Part shown: piece by piece, positions 27,335 to 37,429 of the stretch | How the letters are laid out: the number at the start of each line of letters is the position of its first letter | Numbering within the stretch: the stretch's first letter is position 1 | Notes under the pieces: model-generated | What the model saw: the letters and a program-made list of their open reading frames with translations, nothing else | Told to the model about the DNA's origin: nothing | Database searches by the model: none | Source: Dickeya dianthicola NCPPB 453 | GTDB taxonomy: Bacteria; Pseudomonadota; Gammaproteobacteria; Enterobacterales; Enterobacteriaceae | Assembly (NCBI RefSeq): GCF_000365305.1 | Contig: NZ_CM001841.1 | Span: 2,947,120-3,011,119 of the forward strand | Direction of reading: 5' to 3' | Length of the DNA: 64,000 nt | Position numbers and translations under genes: made by a program

Positions 27335-28111
27335 ATGTCATCTTATCAAACAATCCGGTTGAGGCAGGAAGGGACCGTGTTGTACTTGCAGATATACCGG
27401 CCTGAAGCCAATAACACCATCAATGAAAACTTTGCCATAGAGTGCCGGGAGGTTATCCGGCAATACCGGGATAAAATCAGTATATTAGTCGTTGAAGGAT
27501 TACCTGAAGTTTTTTGCTTTGGTGCTGATTTGCAGGCAATAGAACAAGGCAACATTGCCGGAAACAGCAGTGGTGGTCGCCCCCAGGATCCAGAGATCCT
27601 TTATGAGGTCTGGCAAGATATGATGAGTGGACCTTATATCAGCATCGCCCATGTCCGAGGCAAAGCCAACGCAGGAGGAATAGGTTTCGTTGCCGCCAGT
27701 GATATCGTCATTGCAGACATGAGAGCTCTGTTCAGTCTGTCTGAAATGTTGTTCGGTTTGCTGCCGGCCTGTGTACTTCCCTTTCTGGTACACAAGATAG
27801 GAAAACAAAAAGCGCACTATATGACGTTAATGACAAAACCCGTGTCAGCAGAACAGGCTCACAACTGGGGGTTAGTCGACGACTACGGTGACAACAGTGA
27901 CCTGATCCTCAAAAAGCACATACAACGGCTCAACTGTTTATCAAAACGCGCCATTGCCCGCTACAAATCATATATGAGTGAGCTGGATACTCTCATCCGT
28001 GATCAGAAACCCGCGGCCCTGGCGCTAAATGTGGAAATTTTTTCCGATCAGGAAAACCTCAGCAAAATATCCCGTTATATCCAAACGGGAAAATATCCTT
28101 GGGAGGCGTAA
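27335..28111 (+). CDS. enoyl-CoA hydratase-family dehydratase ECH1 of the cassette
   Basis: A crotonase-fold protein of 258 residues if started at ATG 27335 (GAGTGGG about 10 nt upstream); GTG 27311 or ATG 27317, inside the preceding gene, are alternatives. The oxyanion-hole regions FCFGADLQ and RGKANAGGIGF are visible, and the SEMLFGLLPACVLPFL stretch fits PksH-type dehydratases. The expected step is removal of water from the HMG-like intermediate. It is followed after 3 nt by the second ECH gene. A homologous but degenerate ECH domain is fused inside the largest PKS. Confidence 0.88.
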   Translation: MSSYQTIRLRQEGTVLYLQIYRPEANNTINENFAIECREVIRQYRDKISILVVEGLPEVFCFGADLQAIEQGNIAGNSSGGRPQDPEILYEVWQDMMSGPYISIAHVRGKANAGGIGFVAASDIVIADMRALFSLSEMLFGLLPACVLPFLVHKIGKQKAHYMTLMTKPVSAEQAHNWGLVDDYGDNSDLILKKHIQRLNCLSKRAIARYKSYMSELDTLIRDQKPAALALNVEIFSDQENLSKISRYIQTGKYPWEA

Positions 28112-28114
28112 AAA

Positions 28115-28864
28115 ATGTCCACAAATGTCGTTGATTTTCAGGAAATAGAACCGGGAATTGTTCACATAAAAATGCAGGACAGAGCCCATAAAAACACCTT
28201 CTCCCGCGCATTGATCCACGAACTTATCCAAGTATTTAAACATATCGAAACGTCAGATCAATATAAAGCGGTCATTCTGACAGGCTACGACAGCTATTTT
28301 GCTACAGGAGGCACTCAGGAAGATCTGTTTGCTTTACAGGAAGGAAAAGGAAAATTCACTGATACCAATATTTACAGCTTACCTTTGGAGTGCCCGATTC
28401 CGGTCATTTCCGCCATGCAGGGACACGCCGTTGGCGGTGGTCTGGTGATGGGGCTGTTTGCCGATTTTGTAATTATGAGTCAGGAAAGCATCTATACGGC
28501 CAATTTTATGAAATACGGCTTCACTCCCGGCATGGGGGGCACACTTATCGTACCCGAAAAACTGGGACTGGCTCTGGGACAAGAAATGTTGATGCTGGGT
28601 AATAACTATCGGGGTGAGGCATTGAAGCAGCGAGGCATTCCCTTTCCGGTTTACCCAAGGGAACAAGTTGCAGAAGCCGCCTTGTCCAGAGCCAGGGATC
28701 TGGTCAAAAAACCACAGACGTCGCTCATTACGTTAAAAGATCATCTGACTCAGTCTCTTCGGACCAAGTTACCGGAGTACACAGCACAGGAAGTTATCAT
28801 GCATGAGAAGACCTTTTTTCAGCAGGAAGTCAGACAAAACATCTCCAGACTATTTGGCAATTAA
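28115..28864 (+). CDS. enoyl-CoA hydratase-family decarboxylase ECH2 of the cassette
   Basis: A 249-residue crotonase-fold enzyme resembling PksI/CurF-ECH2. Visible features are FATGGTQEDL, the glycine-rich QGHAVGGGLVMGL and MKYGFTPGMGGTL. Such enzymes decarboxylate the 3-methylglutaconyl intermediate and leave a beta-methyl branch. Strong similarity to the second ECH domain in the largest PKS (ASGGTMETL; MRYGFTPGAGSTL) shows that the two descend from a common copy. GGGAGG precedes the ATG. It is the last gene of the operon; a weak G/C-rich hairpin follows at about 28881-28901 without a T tract. Confidence 0.92.
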   Translation: MSTNVVDFQEIEPGIVHIKMQDRAHKNTFSRALIHELIQVFKHIETSDQYKAVILTGYDSYFATGGTQEDLFALQEGKGKFTDTNIYSLPLECPIPVISAMQGHAVGGGLVMGLFADFVIMSQESIYTANFMKYGFTPGMGGTLIVPEKLGLALGQEMLMLGNNYRGEALKQRGIPFPVYPREQVAEAALSRARDLVKKPQTSLITLKDHLTQSLRTKLPEYTAQEVIMHEKTFFQQEVRQNISRLFGN

Positions 28865-29134
28865 GTAAATTCAGCACACCTTCCCCAACAATGGGGGAGC
28901 ACTGACGACCACGGCATACTTAAATTAGGCGCTACCAAGTTATTTTTAAAGAGATGCTTAAATTAAGGGACACCGCCTAATACATCATCGCTACTCCGAC
29001 GTAACCCGCCGTATAAAAAACGAGGAGTCAGCCACTGCCTCTATCTATCTCCCCACGCGTTGCGGTAAGGTTATTGGCCGACAGTTTTCTGGAAAGCTGC
29101 GACCTCAAGCTTACGGCTGCAGGCAATCTGTCCA

Positions 29135-29743
29135 CTAAAACATCATTGACACCGATTTATAAAACATGGAAGCAGCGAAAAGAGAGATGATGAGCGAAGC
29201 GCCGCGATAAAACAACGTTGGTTTTAGCCTGTACTGATTTGAAGCGTCACTGCGCCTAATCAACGTGCCGGAGTAAATCCATATAAAAGAAATTGGCAAC
29301 AAGGCCAACAACAGACAGAGCATCGCATAAATATAACTGTCTTGATATATGAAAGCCGATGGAGGAATGATGGAATCAGCGAACAAAAAAGCCTTTGGGT
29401 TGAGTAAGGTCGTGATAAAGACGGTACTGAAAGTGATGTTGCCGCTAGCTTGATGAAGCGAAAACCTCCACACCTTTATCGCCAAATAGACGACATAAAA
29501 TGCTGATAAAATTTTAATGACGCTCAGCACCGGATTCCCATGTTGTGCTAAATAGTTAAACAACAACCCCCATGTAGTGACTGCCAATAGATATCCGAGC
29601 CATTCTGATAAAGTTAATTTTATACTTTTAACAAAACCTTGGGTATAACCAGAACAAAGAAGCAATGTATTGGTCGGCCCCGGAATGCTCAGAAATAGTG
29701 CGATGTATAATGTAACCTTTATGTATTCACTTCCATGAATCAT
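29135..29743 (-). CDS. LysE/RhtB-family amino-acid exporter
   Basis: A 202-residue inner-membrane protein with about six hydrophobic segments, of the LysE/RhtB translocator family. The typical N-terminal region is seen (LSIPGPTNTLLLCSGYTQG, equivalent to the usual PGPN motif), and TLLNPKAFLFADS in the middle matches the family's second conserved segment. AAGGAAAT lies upstream of the ATG. It stands alone, convergent with the beta-branching cassette and separated from it by 270 bp without a gene. The substrate cannot be told; members export Lys, Thr, homoserine lactone, Leu or Cys derivatives. Its place at the edge of the polyketide island leaves open whether it belongs to the pathway. Confidence 0.85.
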   Translation of the reverse strand: MIHGSEYIKVTLYIALFLSIPGPTNTLLLCSGYTQGFVKSIKLTLSEWLGYLLAVTTWGLLFNYLAQHGNPVLSVIKILSAFYVVYLAIKVWRFSLHQASGNITFSTVFITTLLNPKAFLFADSIIPPSAFIYQDSYIYAMLCLLLALLPISFIWIYSGTLIRRSDASNQYRLKPTLFYRGASLIISLFAASMFYKSVSMMF

Positions 29744-30482
29744 TTTGATATTTCCTTAATTAAAACTAATAACGGCTGGTCTGATGTTATTTCAGGGTCA
29801 GTATTACAATATAATCTGCTATCTAAAACAAAACCGTTGCCTTTCCATCTGGAACGGCTCAATTGGACACCTTATCTGATAACTAATTTGGTTTGTTGAT
29901 AAACACTTCCCAACATCACGATAAAGCAGAAACAACATTTATTAAAATAGAAACAACATCTATTAAAAATTGGAAACAAAATAAAATAGTTAAGAATACA
30001 CCCAGAATAATTCGAATTGCAGGACAACACGTTACCCGTTCAGGACAAGGCGAGTAACGAGCTTTGTAACGCAGTGAATCCCCTGGGGTTTATATCAGTA
30101 AGTGAGGGTGAGCGACAAATCGACGTAAGCCGATTTGAATGCTGCTGGCAGCGGTCCAGCAGGGCTGAAGCCCATAAAATATGGCTGAGCAATGCCGCCA
30201 GCACACCTGCAACTTGAAGTATGGTGGGTATAACCAGAAATACTTCTCTTAATGGGCTTTTCAGGTTATAAGGCATGTCGAAATCAACCTTGCCCAAACT
30301 GGAGTTTGATAACTCAAATCCATGAGTTGACACATTGGATGCCATTGGCAGCTCTCTGCAAATTCCTAATCATCGCCAAGAGTGTATGTCTTACTGCTCG
30401 CTTTGGCGTTGCGAATAGCCGTCCCGTTTTTATGGACTAAAAAGCCCGGATGCAAGTAGGTTTCTGGGGGATTTACTGAAAC
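29744..30482. other. intergenic stretch with repeat, no supported gene
   Basis: The left 250 bp is AT-rich. 30003-30232 is a copy of the interspersed structured repeat. 30233-30476 has short open frames on both strands with no recognised product and may be an insertion remnant. The terminator of the tRNA-Gly/pgsA unit ends the stretch. Confidence 0.5.
30003..30232. repeat. interspersed structured repeat, diverged copy
   Basis: Both ends of the family are present: AGAATAATTCGAATTGCAGG on the left and CCTGCAACTTGAAGTATGGT running into gggtata on the right. The interior differs in sequence from the 35.4-kb copy but keeps the same plan of short inverted repeats (for example AAATCG/CGATTT and GCTGCTGG/CCAGCAGG-type arms). 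Confidence 0.7.
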
Positions 30483-30510
30483 AAAAAAAGAACCTTTCGG
30501 TTCTTTTTTT
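30483..30510. terminator. bidirectional intrinsic terminator after tRNA-Gly
   Basis: AAAAAAAGAACC and GGTTCTTTTTTT pair perfectly around a TTTC loop, giving a T tract in either direction. It lies about 40 bp beyond the 3' end of tRNA-Gly and also separates that unit from the polyketide island. Confidence 0.9.
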
Positions 30511-30551
30511 AATGACTTGCAGAATTCAACGCAACTCTGCAGCTAAAATAT

Positions 30552-30627
<76 letters not shown>

Positions 30628-30796
30628 ATTCTACAGAACACTTCTTATCAACCAATTGTTTATTGATCAATTATTTATCAAACATTTTCAATAAACTGTG
30701 TCGCTGTCGATGCGGTGCATTCTACTTACCTGACGCAGTGAGTCAATAAAATTATCGCCCCGCCTGAATCGTTTGCTGTTTTTTAAGGCGAGGCGA

Positions 30797-31345
30797 TCAA
30801 TGTTCAAGCAAATCGCGCCAGGCGGCGCTCAGGTACTGAAACATCGACCAAAACGTCAGCACGGCGGCTACATACAACGCCGCCACGCCAGCAGCCTCTA
30901 CCATGCGTTCAGGCCGCCACAACAAACCGACCAGCGCAACCATCTGTGCGGTGGTTTTGATTTTACCAATCCACGACACCGCCACGCTGCTGCGTTTACC
31001 CAGTTCCGCCATCCATTCGCGCAACGCGGAAATGATGATCTCACGGGCAATCATCGTGGCGGCAGGCAGCGTAATCCACCAGGAATGATAATGCTCAGCC
31101 ACCAGCACCAGCGCGACCGCCACCATGACCTTGTCGGCCACGGGGTCCAGAAAGGCGCCAAAACGCGTGGTTTGTTTCCACCGACGGGCAAGAAAACCGT
31201 CAAACCAGTCCGTCACCGCCGCAAAGACAAAGATACCCGCGCACACCATTGGTGCCCAGGTGAATGGCAGGTAAAACGCCAGCACAAAGAATGGGATTAG
31301 TACAACTCGAAACAGGGTAAGCCACGTTGGTATATTAAATCGCAT
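30797..31345 (-). CDS. pgsA: CDP-diacylglycerol-glycerol-3-phosphate 3-phosphatidyltransferase
   Basis: A 182-residue inner-membrane enzyme, the same length as the E. coli protein. It joins glycerol-3-phosphate to CDP-diacylglycerol, the committed step to phosphatidylglycerol and cardiolipin. The CDP-alcohol phosphotransferase motif is complete ([11 protein letters not shown], then [11 protein letters not shown], containing the metal-binding aspartates). Several hydrophobic segments follow. It starts 57 bp after uvrC on the same strand and precedes tRNA-Gly, the usual enterobacterial order. Confidence 0.97.
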   Translation of the reverse strand: MRFNIPTWLTLFRVVLIPFFVLAFYLPFTWAPMVCAGIFVFAAVTDWFDGFLARRWKQTTRFGAFLDPVADKVMVAVALVLVAEHYHSWWITLPAATMIAREIIISALREWMAELGKRSSVAVSWIGKIKTTAQMVALVGLLWRPERMVEAAGVAALYVAAVLTFWSMFQYLSAAWRDLLEH

Positions 31346-31402
31346 AGCGTCTGGGTAACTGTCTGGCCCGAAAGATAATAGGGTTATGTTGCTACATTGC
31401 CT

Positions 31403-33235
31403 CTAGTGTTTCAATGCATGAAAGATTTTTTCTGCCAGCGCATGCGAAATTCCCGGTACGTTGGCGATGTCCTCCACATTGGCATTCATCAGCGGCTGTA
31501 ATCCGCCCATGTATTTTAGCAGCATCTGCCGCCGCTTCGGCCCCACTCCTTCGATAGTTTCCAGCGAACTGGTGCTTTTGACTTTAGCACGCTGTTTACG
31601 ATGGCCACTGATGGCATGGTTATGCGAATCGTCACGAATATGCTGAATCACGTGCAGCGCCGGCGAATCAGCAGGCAGCGCCATCCCCTCGCCTGTCGCT
31701 TCAAAAAACAACGTCTCCAGCCCGGCCTTGCGATCGCTGCCTTTCGCGACCCCCAGCAGTAAAGGGCGTGATTTGTCCCAGGGCACCTGTAATGACGCAA
31801 AGACATCCTTGGCCTGCGCCAGTTGCCCTTTGCCGCCGTCAATTACGATGACATCAGGAATCTTGCCTTCGTCAATTGACTTACCATACCGGCGTCTGAG
31901 TACCTGATTCATGGCGGCATAGTCATCCCCCGGCGTGATACCGGCGATATTGTAGCGGCGATACTCCGAGCGCAGCGGCCCATCCGCATTGAACACGACA
32001 CAGGACGCCACGGTCTGTTCTCCCATAGTATGGCTGATATCGAAACATTCCATGCGGTGGATTTTTTCGATCCCAAGAACAGCTGCCAGCTCCGTCAGGC
32101 GCTGTTGGACCGTCGATTGCTGCGACAATTTGGTCGTCAATGCCGTATGGGCGTTGGTGCGCGCCAGTTTAAGGTAGCGCGCGCGGTCGCCACGCGGCCG
32201 GGTTTGAATTTGAATTTTTCGGCCTGCCTGCTCGGTCAGGGATTCAGCCAACAGTTGATGCTCCGGCAGCGAGAAGTCCAGCAGGATGTCAGACGGCAAG
32301 GTGCGGGAAACACTGCCTTGCAAATAAAACTGGCCGACGAACGTCTGCACCACTTCCGCCAATTCGGTCCCTCCCGGAACTTTAGGAAAATAGCTGCGAC
32401 TACCTAGCACTTTCCCCTGACGGATAAAGAGCACGTGTACACATGCCATGCCAGCGTCAAACGCCACACCGATCACGTCAAGATCATCGCCGTCGCCGGA
32501 GACAAACTGTTTTTCAGTCACCCGTCGCACCGCCTGAATCTGATCGCGAATACGCGCGGCGTCTTCAAACCTCAATTCCCCGCTTGCCGTTTCCATACGC
32601 CCGATCAGGCGAGTCAACACCTGTTGATCTTTGCCCGACAAAAAGAGACGCACATACTCGACCTGCTGTTGATACTCTTCCTCGCTGACCAGCCCGCTCA
32701 CGCACGGCCCCAGACAACGGCCGATTTGATACTGCAGGCAAGGTCGCGAGCGGTTGCGGTATACGCTATTTTCACACTGACGAATGGGGAACAGCTTTTG
32801 CAACAGCAGCAGGGTTTCGCGCACAGCATTGCCATTGGGAAACGGGCCGAAGTATTCGCCCTTGGCGTGTTTGGCGCCACGGTGAACTGACAGGCGGGGA
32901 TGTGTATCCCCGCTGAGGAAAACCATCGGATAGGACTTATCGTCACGCAACAGCACGTTGTAGCGCGGCTGATAACGCTTGATGTAATTGTGCTCAAGCA
33001 ACAGGGCTTCGGTTTCAGTATGCGTGATCGTCACATCGATCTGCCGGATACTTTTCACCAAAGCCTCTGTTTTACGGCTGGCGACCTGAGCACGAAAATA
33101 ACTGGAAAGGCGTTTCTTCAGATCTTTGGCTTTACCGACGTAGATAACCGTGTCGCTGGCATCGTACATACGATAAACCCCAGGCTGACTGGTTACGGTC
33201 TTCAGAAAAGCCTGGGCGTCAAAACGTTCAGTCAC
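31403..33235 (-). CDS. uvrC: excinuclease ABC subunit C
   Basis: A 610-residue DNA repair nuclease, the usual length. It makes both incisions around a lesion after UvrB binding. The N-terminal GIY-YIG domain (GVYRMYD...[14 protein letters not shown], residues 20-50) cuts 3'. A UVR motif near 200-235 contacts UvrB, and the RNase H-like C-terminal nuclease ([27 protein letters not shown]) cuts 5'. A helix-hairpin-helix pair ([30 protein letters not shown]) closes the protein. Its start overlaps the end of uvrY by 8 nt, the conserved uvrY-uvrC arrangement. Confidence 0.98.
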   Translation of the reverse strand: MTERFDAQAFLKTVTSQPGVYRMYDASDTVIYVGKAKDLKKRLSSYFRAQVASRKTEALVKSIRQIDVTITHTETEALLLEHNYIKRYQPRYNVLLRDDKSYPMVFLSGDTHPRLSVHRGAKHAKGEYFGPFPNGNAVRETLLLLQKLFPIRQCENSVYRNRSRPCLQYQIGRCLGPCVSGLVSEEEYQQQVEYVRLFLSGKDQQVLTRLIGRMETASGELRFEDAARIRDQIQAVRRVTEKQFVSGDGDDLDVIGVAFDAGMACVHVLFIRQGKVLGSRSYFPKVPGGTELAEVVQTFVGQFYLQGSVSRTLPSDILLDFSLPEHQLLAESLTEQAGRKIQIQTRPRGDRARYLKLARTNAHTALTTKLSQQSTVQQRLTELAAVLGIEKIHRMECFDISHTMGEQTVASCVVFNADGPLRSEYRRYNIAGITPGDDYAAMNQVLRRRYGKSIDEGKIPDVIVIDGGKGQLAQAKDVFASLQVPWDKSRPLLLGVAKGSDRKAGLETLFFEATGEGMALPADSPALHVIQHIRDDSHNHAISGHRKQRAKVKSTSSLETIEGVGPKRRQMLLKYMGGLQPLMNANVEDIANVPGISHALAEKIFHALKH

Positions 33236-33884
33236 TACTAATCAATGTCTCCGCACTAAATAGCCCGTGACGAATCGCCAGATGCGTCAGCTCCACATCG
33301 CCGTTAATGTTCAGCTTACTGAACATTCGGTAACGATAGCTGTTGACCGTTTTCGGGCTAAGGTTGAGTTGATCAGAGATCTCCGTCACTTTTTGCCCTT
33401 TGGTGATCATCATCATAATCTGTAATTCGCGTTCAGACAGACACTCCAACGGCGTTTCTGTCTGTGGCTCCAGTTGGCTCAACGCCATTTGCTGAGCGAT
33501 ATCCGACGCAATGTATCGTTTGCCGGCATGCACAGAGCGGATAGCGCAGATCACCTCTTCCGGTGTGGCGCCTTTACTAAGATAACCCGCCGCCCCGGCC
33601 TGCATCACTTTAGCAGGCAACGGGTTCTCTGTGTGAATCGTTAGCATTATAACTTTAATTTCAGGGGAAAATCGTACAATTTTGCGTGTTGCCTCAAGAC
33701 CGCCGATTCCTGGCATATTCATATCCATCAGCACAACGTCCGCACTGTTATTACGGCACCATCTGACCGCATCTTCACCGCACTGCGCCTCACCAACAAC
33801 CTTGAGGCCTTTAATATCGTCAAGAATGCGCCGTATCCCTGCTCGCACCAGTTCATGGTCATCAACAAGAAAAACGCTAATCAA
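33228..33884 (-). CDS. uvrY: response regulator UvrY (GacA), TTG start
   Basis: A NarL/FixJ-type response regulator, partner of the BarA sensor, which activates the CsrB-type small RNAs and so relieves CsrA control; in soft-rot bacteria this governs virulence enzymes and secondary metabolism. The receiver domain (1-120) has the acidic pair in [10 protein letters not shown], the phosphoacceptor Asp in [10 protein letters not shown] and the Lys in YLSKGA. The C-terminal LuxR-type HTH is [12 protein letters not shown]...[20 protein letters not shown] place the start at TTG 33884 (LISVFLVDD) with GGAG 9 nt upstream, giving 218 residues, the family length; an in-frame ATG at 33911 would add nine unconserved residues. 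It is co-transcribed with uvrC. Confidence 0.95.
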   Translation of the reverse strand: MISVFLVDDHELVRAGIRRILDDIKGLKVVGEAQCGEDAVRWCRNNSADVVLMDMNMPGIGGLEATRKIVRFSPEIKVIMLTIHTENPLPAKVMQAGAAGYLSKGATPEEVICAIRSVHAGKRYIASDIAQQMALSQLEPQTETPLECLSERELQIMMMITKGQKVTEISDQLNLSPKTVNSYRYRMFSKLNINGDVELTHLAIRHGLFSAETLISSD

Positions 33885-34534
33885 AGAACAATTCTCCAAA
33901 AAGAGTAACACTTACAGACGAGTTTGTTGCAGGTGGTACTACGTGGTTTAGAAAAAATGAATACACTTTTTAATTAAAAATGTATTTTTATTCTACCATG
34001 TGGTATTATTCTCCAAGTTCCTGAATGATAGCGACTGTGTATCAGACATGGAACTCACTTCCATCACAGTATTCATATTTCCAACCTGGCTTTTTTAGAG
34101 AAACAGACAGATTAAACTGCCTGAAAAATGTCAAAATCTAAATTTAATCAATAGATTATCAAGTTTAGTAAGTACAGGCAATCGGGTGCGGAATTGCTTT
34201 TTTTTCAATCACTGTAACTGTCTTGTCACTTCGACGCACCGCCCGTTTACTACAAATAATACACCTGCCCCCAAATATCCATATAAAAGTTGCAATGTAT
34301 CTAATCAAACGCATTTAAAAGCCAAAAAACACGTTAACAAAATATAGGCGGAATGTGGCATAAACAGATAAAAAGAATACAACTTCATAGATCAGAATGG
34401 TTATTTTCCTGACCAGACGCATTGTCACCTATGGTATAATAAAGCCAAATTTTGTTATGTCGCCGGCGTGTATGGCAACACAGAACCAGTCCCTGGCTCC
34501 ACCGCACCGGCTCCCGTTTGTTACAGGAGACACT
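33885..34534. other. AT-rich intergenic region upstream of uvrY and yecF
   Basis: About 650 bp between divergent uvrY and yecF. It is AT-rich with no convincing gene; it must contain the promoters of both genes, but no box could be assigned with confidence. Confidence 0.5.
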
Positions 34535-34759
34535 ATGAACAACAACGACTTTCCGACAGCCTCCACACCTGAAACGCTAGCACATGAAGTCAGCTGCCTG
34601 AAAGTGCTGATGACGTTGATGTTGAAATCCATTGGTCAGGCTGATGCAGGCAAGATCATTATCAGCATGGAAAAATGTATTGCCCAACTGGAAGACCCTG
34701 CTCAGGCGGAAGTATTCGACACAACCATTAAGCAAATCAAAACAGTCTATCGCCGCTAA
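34535..34759 (+). CDS. yecF: YecF-family (DUF2594) small protein
   Basis: A 74-residue cytosolic protein of unknown role. It matches E. coli YecF over nearly its whole length as remembered (HEVSCLKVLMTLMLKSIGQADAGK; QIKTVYRR at the end). The start at ATG 34535 is chosen because AGGAGA lies 5 nt upstream and because it gives the family length; the frame is open further upstream. It lies divergently from uvrY as in other enterobacteria; no sdiA-like gene follows. Confidence 0.9.
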   Translation: MNNNDFPTASTPETLAHEVSCLKVLMTLMLKSIGQADAGKIIISMEKCIAQLEDPAQAEVFDTTIKQIKTVYRR

Positions 34760-35084
34760 TCAAAACCCATCGGGCATCAACGCTATTCGCTATTGTCCGA
34801 TGGGTATGAACCACTCCCCCGAACAATAAACAAGCAAAAATAAAAGCAACAATGCGAAAATGTTGACACAATGATTTATATTTCGTCAACAAAGCGGATT
34901 ATTACCAGATAAGTAGTAATATAAAATCTTAATAATTATGATTCACTCTGAAATAGCATTCCTCAACCCAAAAGGAAGTAATGAGTAATCAATTTTGTAA
35001 TTAAACCATGAGAAGATATTTTTTCGATAATAAATGCATCAGTATAAATAAATGCACCGATATAAATGAAGTGAAGTGAGATGT
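34760..35084. other. AT-rich gap between yecF and tRNA-Lys
   Basis: About 325 bp, strongly AT-rich. I see no gene or clear terminator in it. Confidence 0.4.
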
Positions 35085-35160
<76 letters not shown>

Positions 35161-35403
35161 AACGGGAACGGATTATTCTCTTCTTAACGCCATCTGTCAA
35201 ATAGTTCATCTTATTTTTTTCAGCAGATGGATAATCGGCGAACACCTTGTAACCTATCACTATTTTGTTCCCTCTTACGGCTACCTACCGCCTTCCGGCT
35301 GATTCCCGGATACAAAATCGCCGCCGACTAAAAAATGTACCGAAGTAACAGGAATACGCCTCAATTCATCATAAGAAGAATACCGTGTTACTATTAACCA
35401 TTC

Positions 35404-35601
35404 TATACCCGTCATACTTCACGTTGCCGGTGCGTTGGCTGCCTTCGCTCACCCCAGTCACTGACTTGAGTCAGCTCATCGGGATTAAATGAGAGACATC
35501 CTGTCTCTCACCGGAGGCCAGCCATTGGCTGGTCAAATTCGTTCCCAACGAATTTGTCACTCCCTTGCCGCCCTCCTGCAACTCGAATTATTTTGGGTAT
35601 A
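35404..35601. repeat. interspersed structured repeat, full copy with four internal hairpins
   Basis: A 198-bp unit bounded by tataccc and gggtata, with imperfect terminal inverted repeats (GTCATACTTCACGTTGC against AAAATAATTCGAGTTGC). Inside are four successive perfect short hairpins: CTGACTTGAGTCAG (35461-35474), an 8-bp stem GAGAGACA/TGTCTCTC (35491-35509), CCAGCCATTGGCTGG (35518-35532) and a 9-bp stem AAATTCGTT/AACGAATTT (35535-35555). It lies upstream of cycA. Other copies occur in this window. Confidence 0.85.
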
Positions 35602-35683
35602 ACTTCTTATATCACGCGGGTAGCGGGAGCGAGACCTGACAAACTCCCTCGCCCTGGCAGACACAATCCGGAAATTACATTAC

Positions 35684-37087
35684 ATGACAGAACAAACGCA
35701 CCACATCCCGGACACCACCGGGCATAGCGATCTGCGACGCAATCTGACCAACCGCCATATTCAGTTAATTGCCATCGGCGGCGCCATCGGTACCGGCCTG
35801 TTCATGGGATCAGGAAAAACCATTAGCCTTGCCGGCCCATCGATTATCTTCGTTTACATGATCATCGGGTTCATGCTGTTCTTCGTTATGCGCGCGATGG
35901 GCGAGTTGCTGCTCTCCGACCTCAATTACAAATCGTTTAGCGATTTTGCCGCCGACCTACTGGGGCCGTGGGCCGGTTTTTTTACCGGCTGGACTTACTG
36001 GTTTTGCTGGGTCGTGACCGGCATCGCCGATGTCGTCGCCATCAGCGCCTATGCACAATTCTGGTTTCCGGATCTGTCGCAGTGGCTCAGTTCCCTGTTG
36101 TGCGTCCTGCTCCTGCTGACCTTAAATCTGGCTACCGTCAAACTGTTTGGCGAAATGGAGTTCTGGTTCGCCATGATCAAGATTATCGCCATCGTCGCGC
36201 TGATCGTGATTGGTGCTGCTTTGGTTATCATGCAATTTACATCGCCTTCCGGCGCGGTGGCATCCGTGACCAACCTCTGGCAGGACGGCGGACTGTTTCC
36301 CAAAGGACTCAGCGGCTTTTTCGCCGGCTTTCAAATAGCCGTGTTTGCCTTTGTTGGTATTGAACTGGTCGGTACCACGGCAGCGGAAACTAAAAACCCA
36401 ACGGTGGTTCTGCCACGGGCAATCAACGCCATACCGATACGTATCATTATGTTTTATGTATTTGCGCTGATAATGATTATGTCGGTCACGCCGTGGAACC
36501 ACATTGCGGCAGACCGCAGTCCGTTTGTAGAGATGTTTGTGTTAGTCGGCCTGCCAGCCGCCGCCAGCGTCATCAATTTTGTCGTGCTGACCTCCGCCGC
36601 GTCGTCCGCCAACAGTGGGGTATTCTCGACCAGCCGCATGCTATTTGGGCTGGCCAGACAAGGCGATGCCCCAGCGCGTTTCGGCCGGTTATCAAAACGG
36701 GCGGTGCCCTCGGCGGGACTGTTTTTTTCGTGCCTGTGCCTGCTTTCCGGCGTCGTGCTGATCTATTTAATCCCCAACGTTATGACGGTCTTCACGTTGG
36801 TCACCACCGTGTCCGCCATTCTGTTCATGTTCGTGTGGAGTATCATTCTGTGTTCTTATCTGGTGTACCGCCGAAACCGGCCGCAGTTGCACCAAACCTC
36901 TTCATACAAAATGCCGTGGGGAATAGTAATGAGCTGGGTATGCCTGGCTTTCTTTGCTTTCGTGGTGGTATTGCTGACATTGCAGCCGGATACCTTGCAG
37001 GCGTTGATGGTTACGCCGGTGTGGTTTGTGGTTCTGGCTATCGCCTATCAGTTTATTCGCCGCCGCAGAGCCAGAGCCCTGGCGTGA
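35684..37087 (+). CDS. cycA: D-serine/D-alanine/glycine:H+ symporter
   Basis: A 467-residue inner-membrane transporter of the amino acid-polyamine-organocation family with twelve predicted membrane helices. Long stretches agree with E. coli CycA as remembered: the opening helix (HIQLIAIGGAIGTGLFMGSG), FFTGWTYWFCWVVTG and FAFVGIELVGTTAAETKNP. It imports glycine, D-serine, D-alanine and D-cycloserine. The gene stands alone behind a structured repeat copy and ends 66 bp before the end of a convergent truncated regulator gene. Confidence 0.95.
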   Translation: MTEQTHHIPDTTGHSDLRRNLTNRHIQLIAIGGAIGTGLFMGSGKTISLAGPSIIFVYMIIGFMLFFVMRAMGELLLSDLNYKSFSDFAADLLGPWAGFFTGWTYWFCWVVTGIADVVAISAYAQFWFPDLSQWLSSLLCVLLLLTLNLATVKLFGEMEFWFAMIKIIAIVALIVIGAALVIMQFTSPSGAVASVTNLWQDGGLFPKGLSGFFAGFQIAVFAFVGIELVGTTAAETKNPTVVLPRAINAIPIRIIMFYVFALIMIMSVTPWNHIAADRSPFVEMFVLVGLPAAASVINFVVLTSAASSANSGVFSTSRMLFGLARQGDAPARFGRLSKRAVPSAGLFFSCLCLLSGVVLIYLIPNVMTVFTLVTTVSAILFMFVWSIILCSYLVYRRNRPQLHQTSSYKMPWGIVMSWVCLAFFAFVVVLLTLQPDTLQALMVTPVWFVVLAIAYQFIRRRRARALA

Positions 37088-37112
37088 CATATTGAAACAT
37101 CCCTGGGGTCAA

Positions 37113-37148
37113 TACGGTCAGCTACGCCCGACAATGTGGCTGACCGTA
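37113..37148. terminator. hairpin between convergent cycA and truncated nac
   Basis: A perfect 10-bp stem (TACGGTCAGC and GCTGACCGTA) with a 16-nt loop lies in the 66-bp gap between two converging genes. There is no T tract, so it may act as a transcript 3'-end stabiliser rather than a classic terminator. Confidence 0.45.
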
Positions 37149-37153
37149 CCCGA

Positions 37154-37429
37154 TTAGACGCTGACCGTTTGCCGTACACCATTCACTGCGTGCTTAGCCT
37201 GTTCACACTGATTCAAAATGGTTTGTGCATGCGAATACAGAATTTTACCCGCTTCAGTCGGCGTCACACCACGACGACTACGGACCAGCAGTTGTTTCTC
37301 CATTTCGCTTTCAAGCGTGGCGACTTGCTGGCTTAGCGCTGGTTGCGCGATATGCAACATTTCAGCGGCCTGGGTCAGGCTGCCGATATCAACGATTTTC
37401 ACAAAGTATTTGAGCCGTCTCAGATTCAT
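37154..37429 (-). pseudogene. nac: truncated LysR-family regulator, N-terminal half of a Nac-like protein
   Basis: Ninety-one residues that match the start of the nitrogen assimilation control protein Nac as remembered (MNLRRLKYFVKIVDIGSLTQ; HIAQPALSQQVATLE). It contains the winged helix-turn-helix and the linker helix, then stops at the point where the effector-binding domain should begin. Nac and other LysR proteins are about 300 residues, so roughly two thirds is gone; the remaining 66 bp before cycA does not code for it. AGGAGG precedes the ATG, so the fragment could still be translated and might bind DNA as a dimer. I call it a pseudogene, but a functional mini-regulator cannot be excluded. 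Confidence 0.8.

Noticed and set aside
28881..28901. Hairpin after the second ECH gene as a terminator
   Set aside because: The stem has a wobble pair and no T tract follows; too weak for a separate call.
34863..34891. TTGAC...GTCAA symmetry and TTGACA box after yecF
   Set aside because: No -10 element at proper spacing and no gene downstream in that direction before tRNA-Lys on the other strand.
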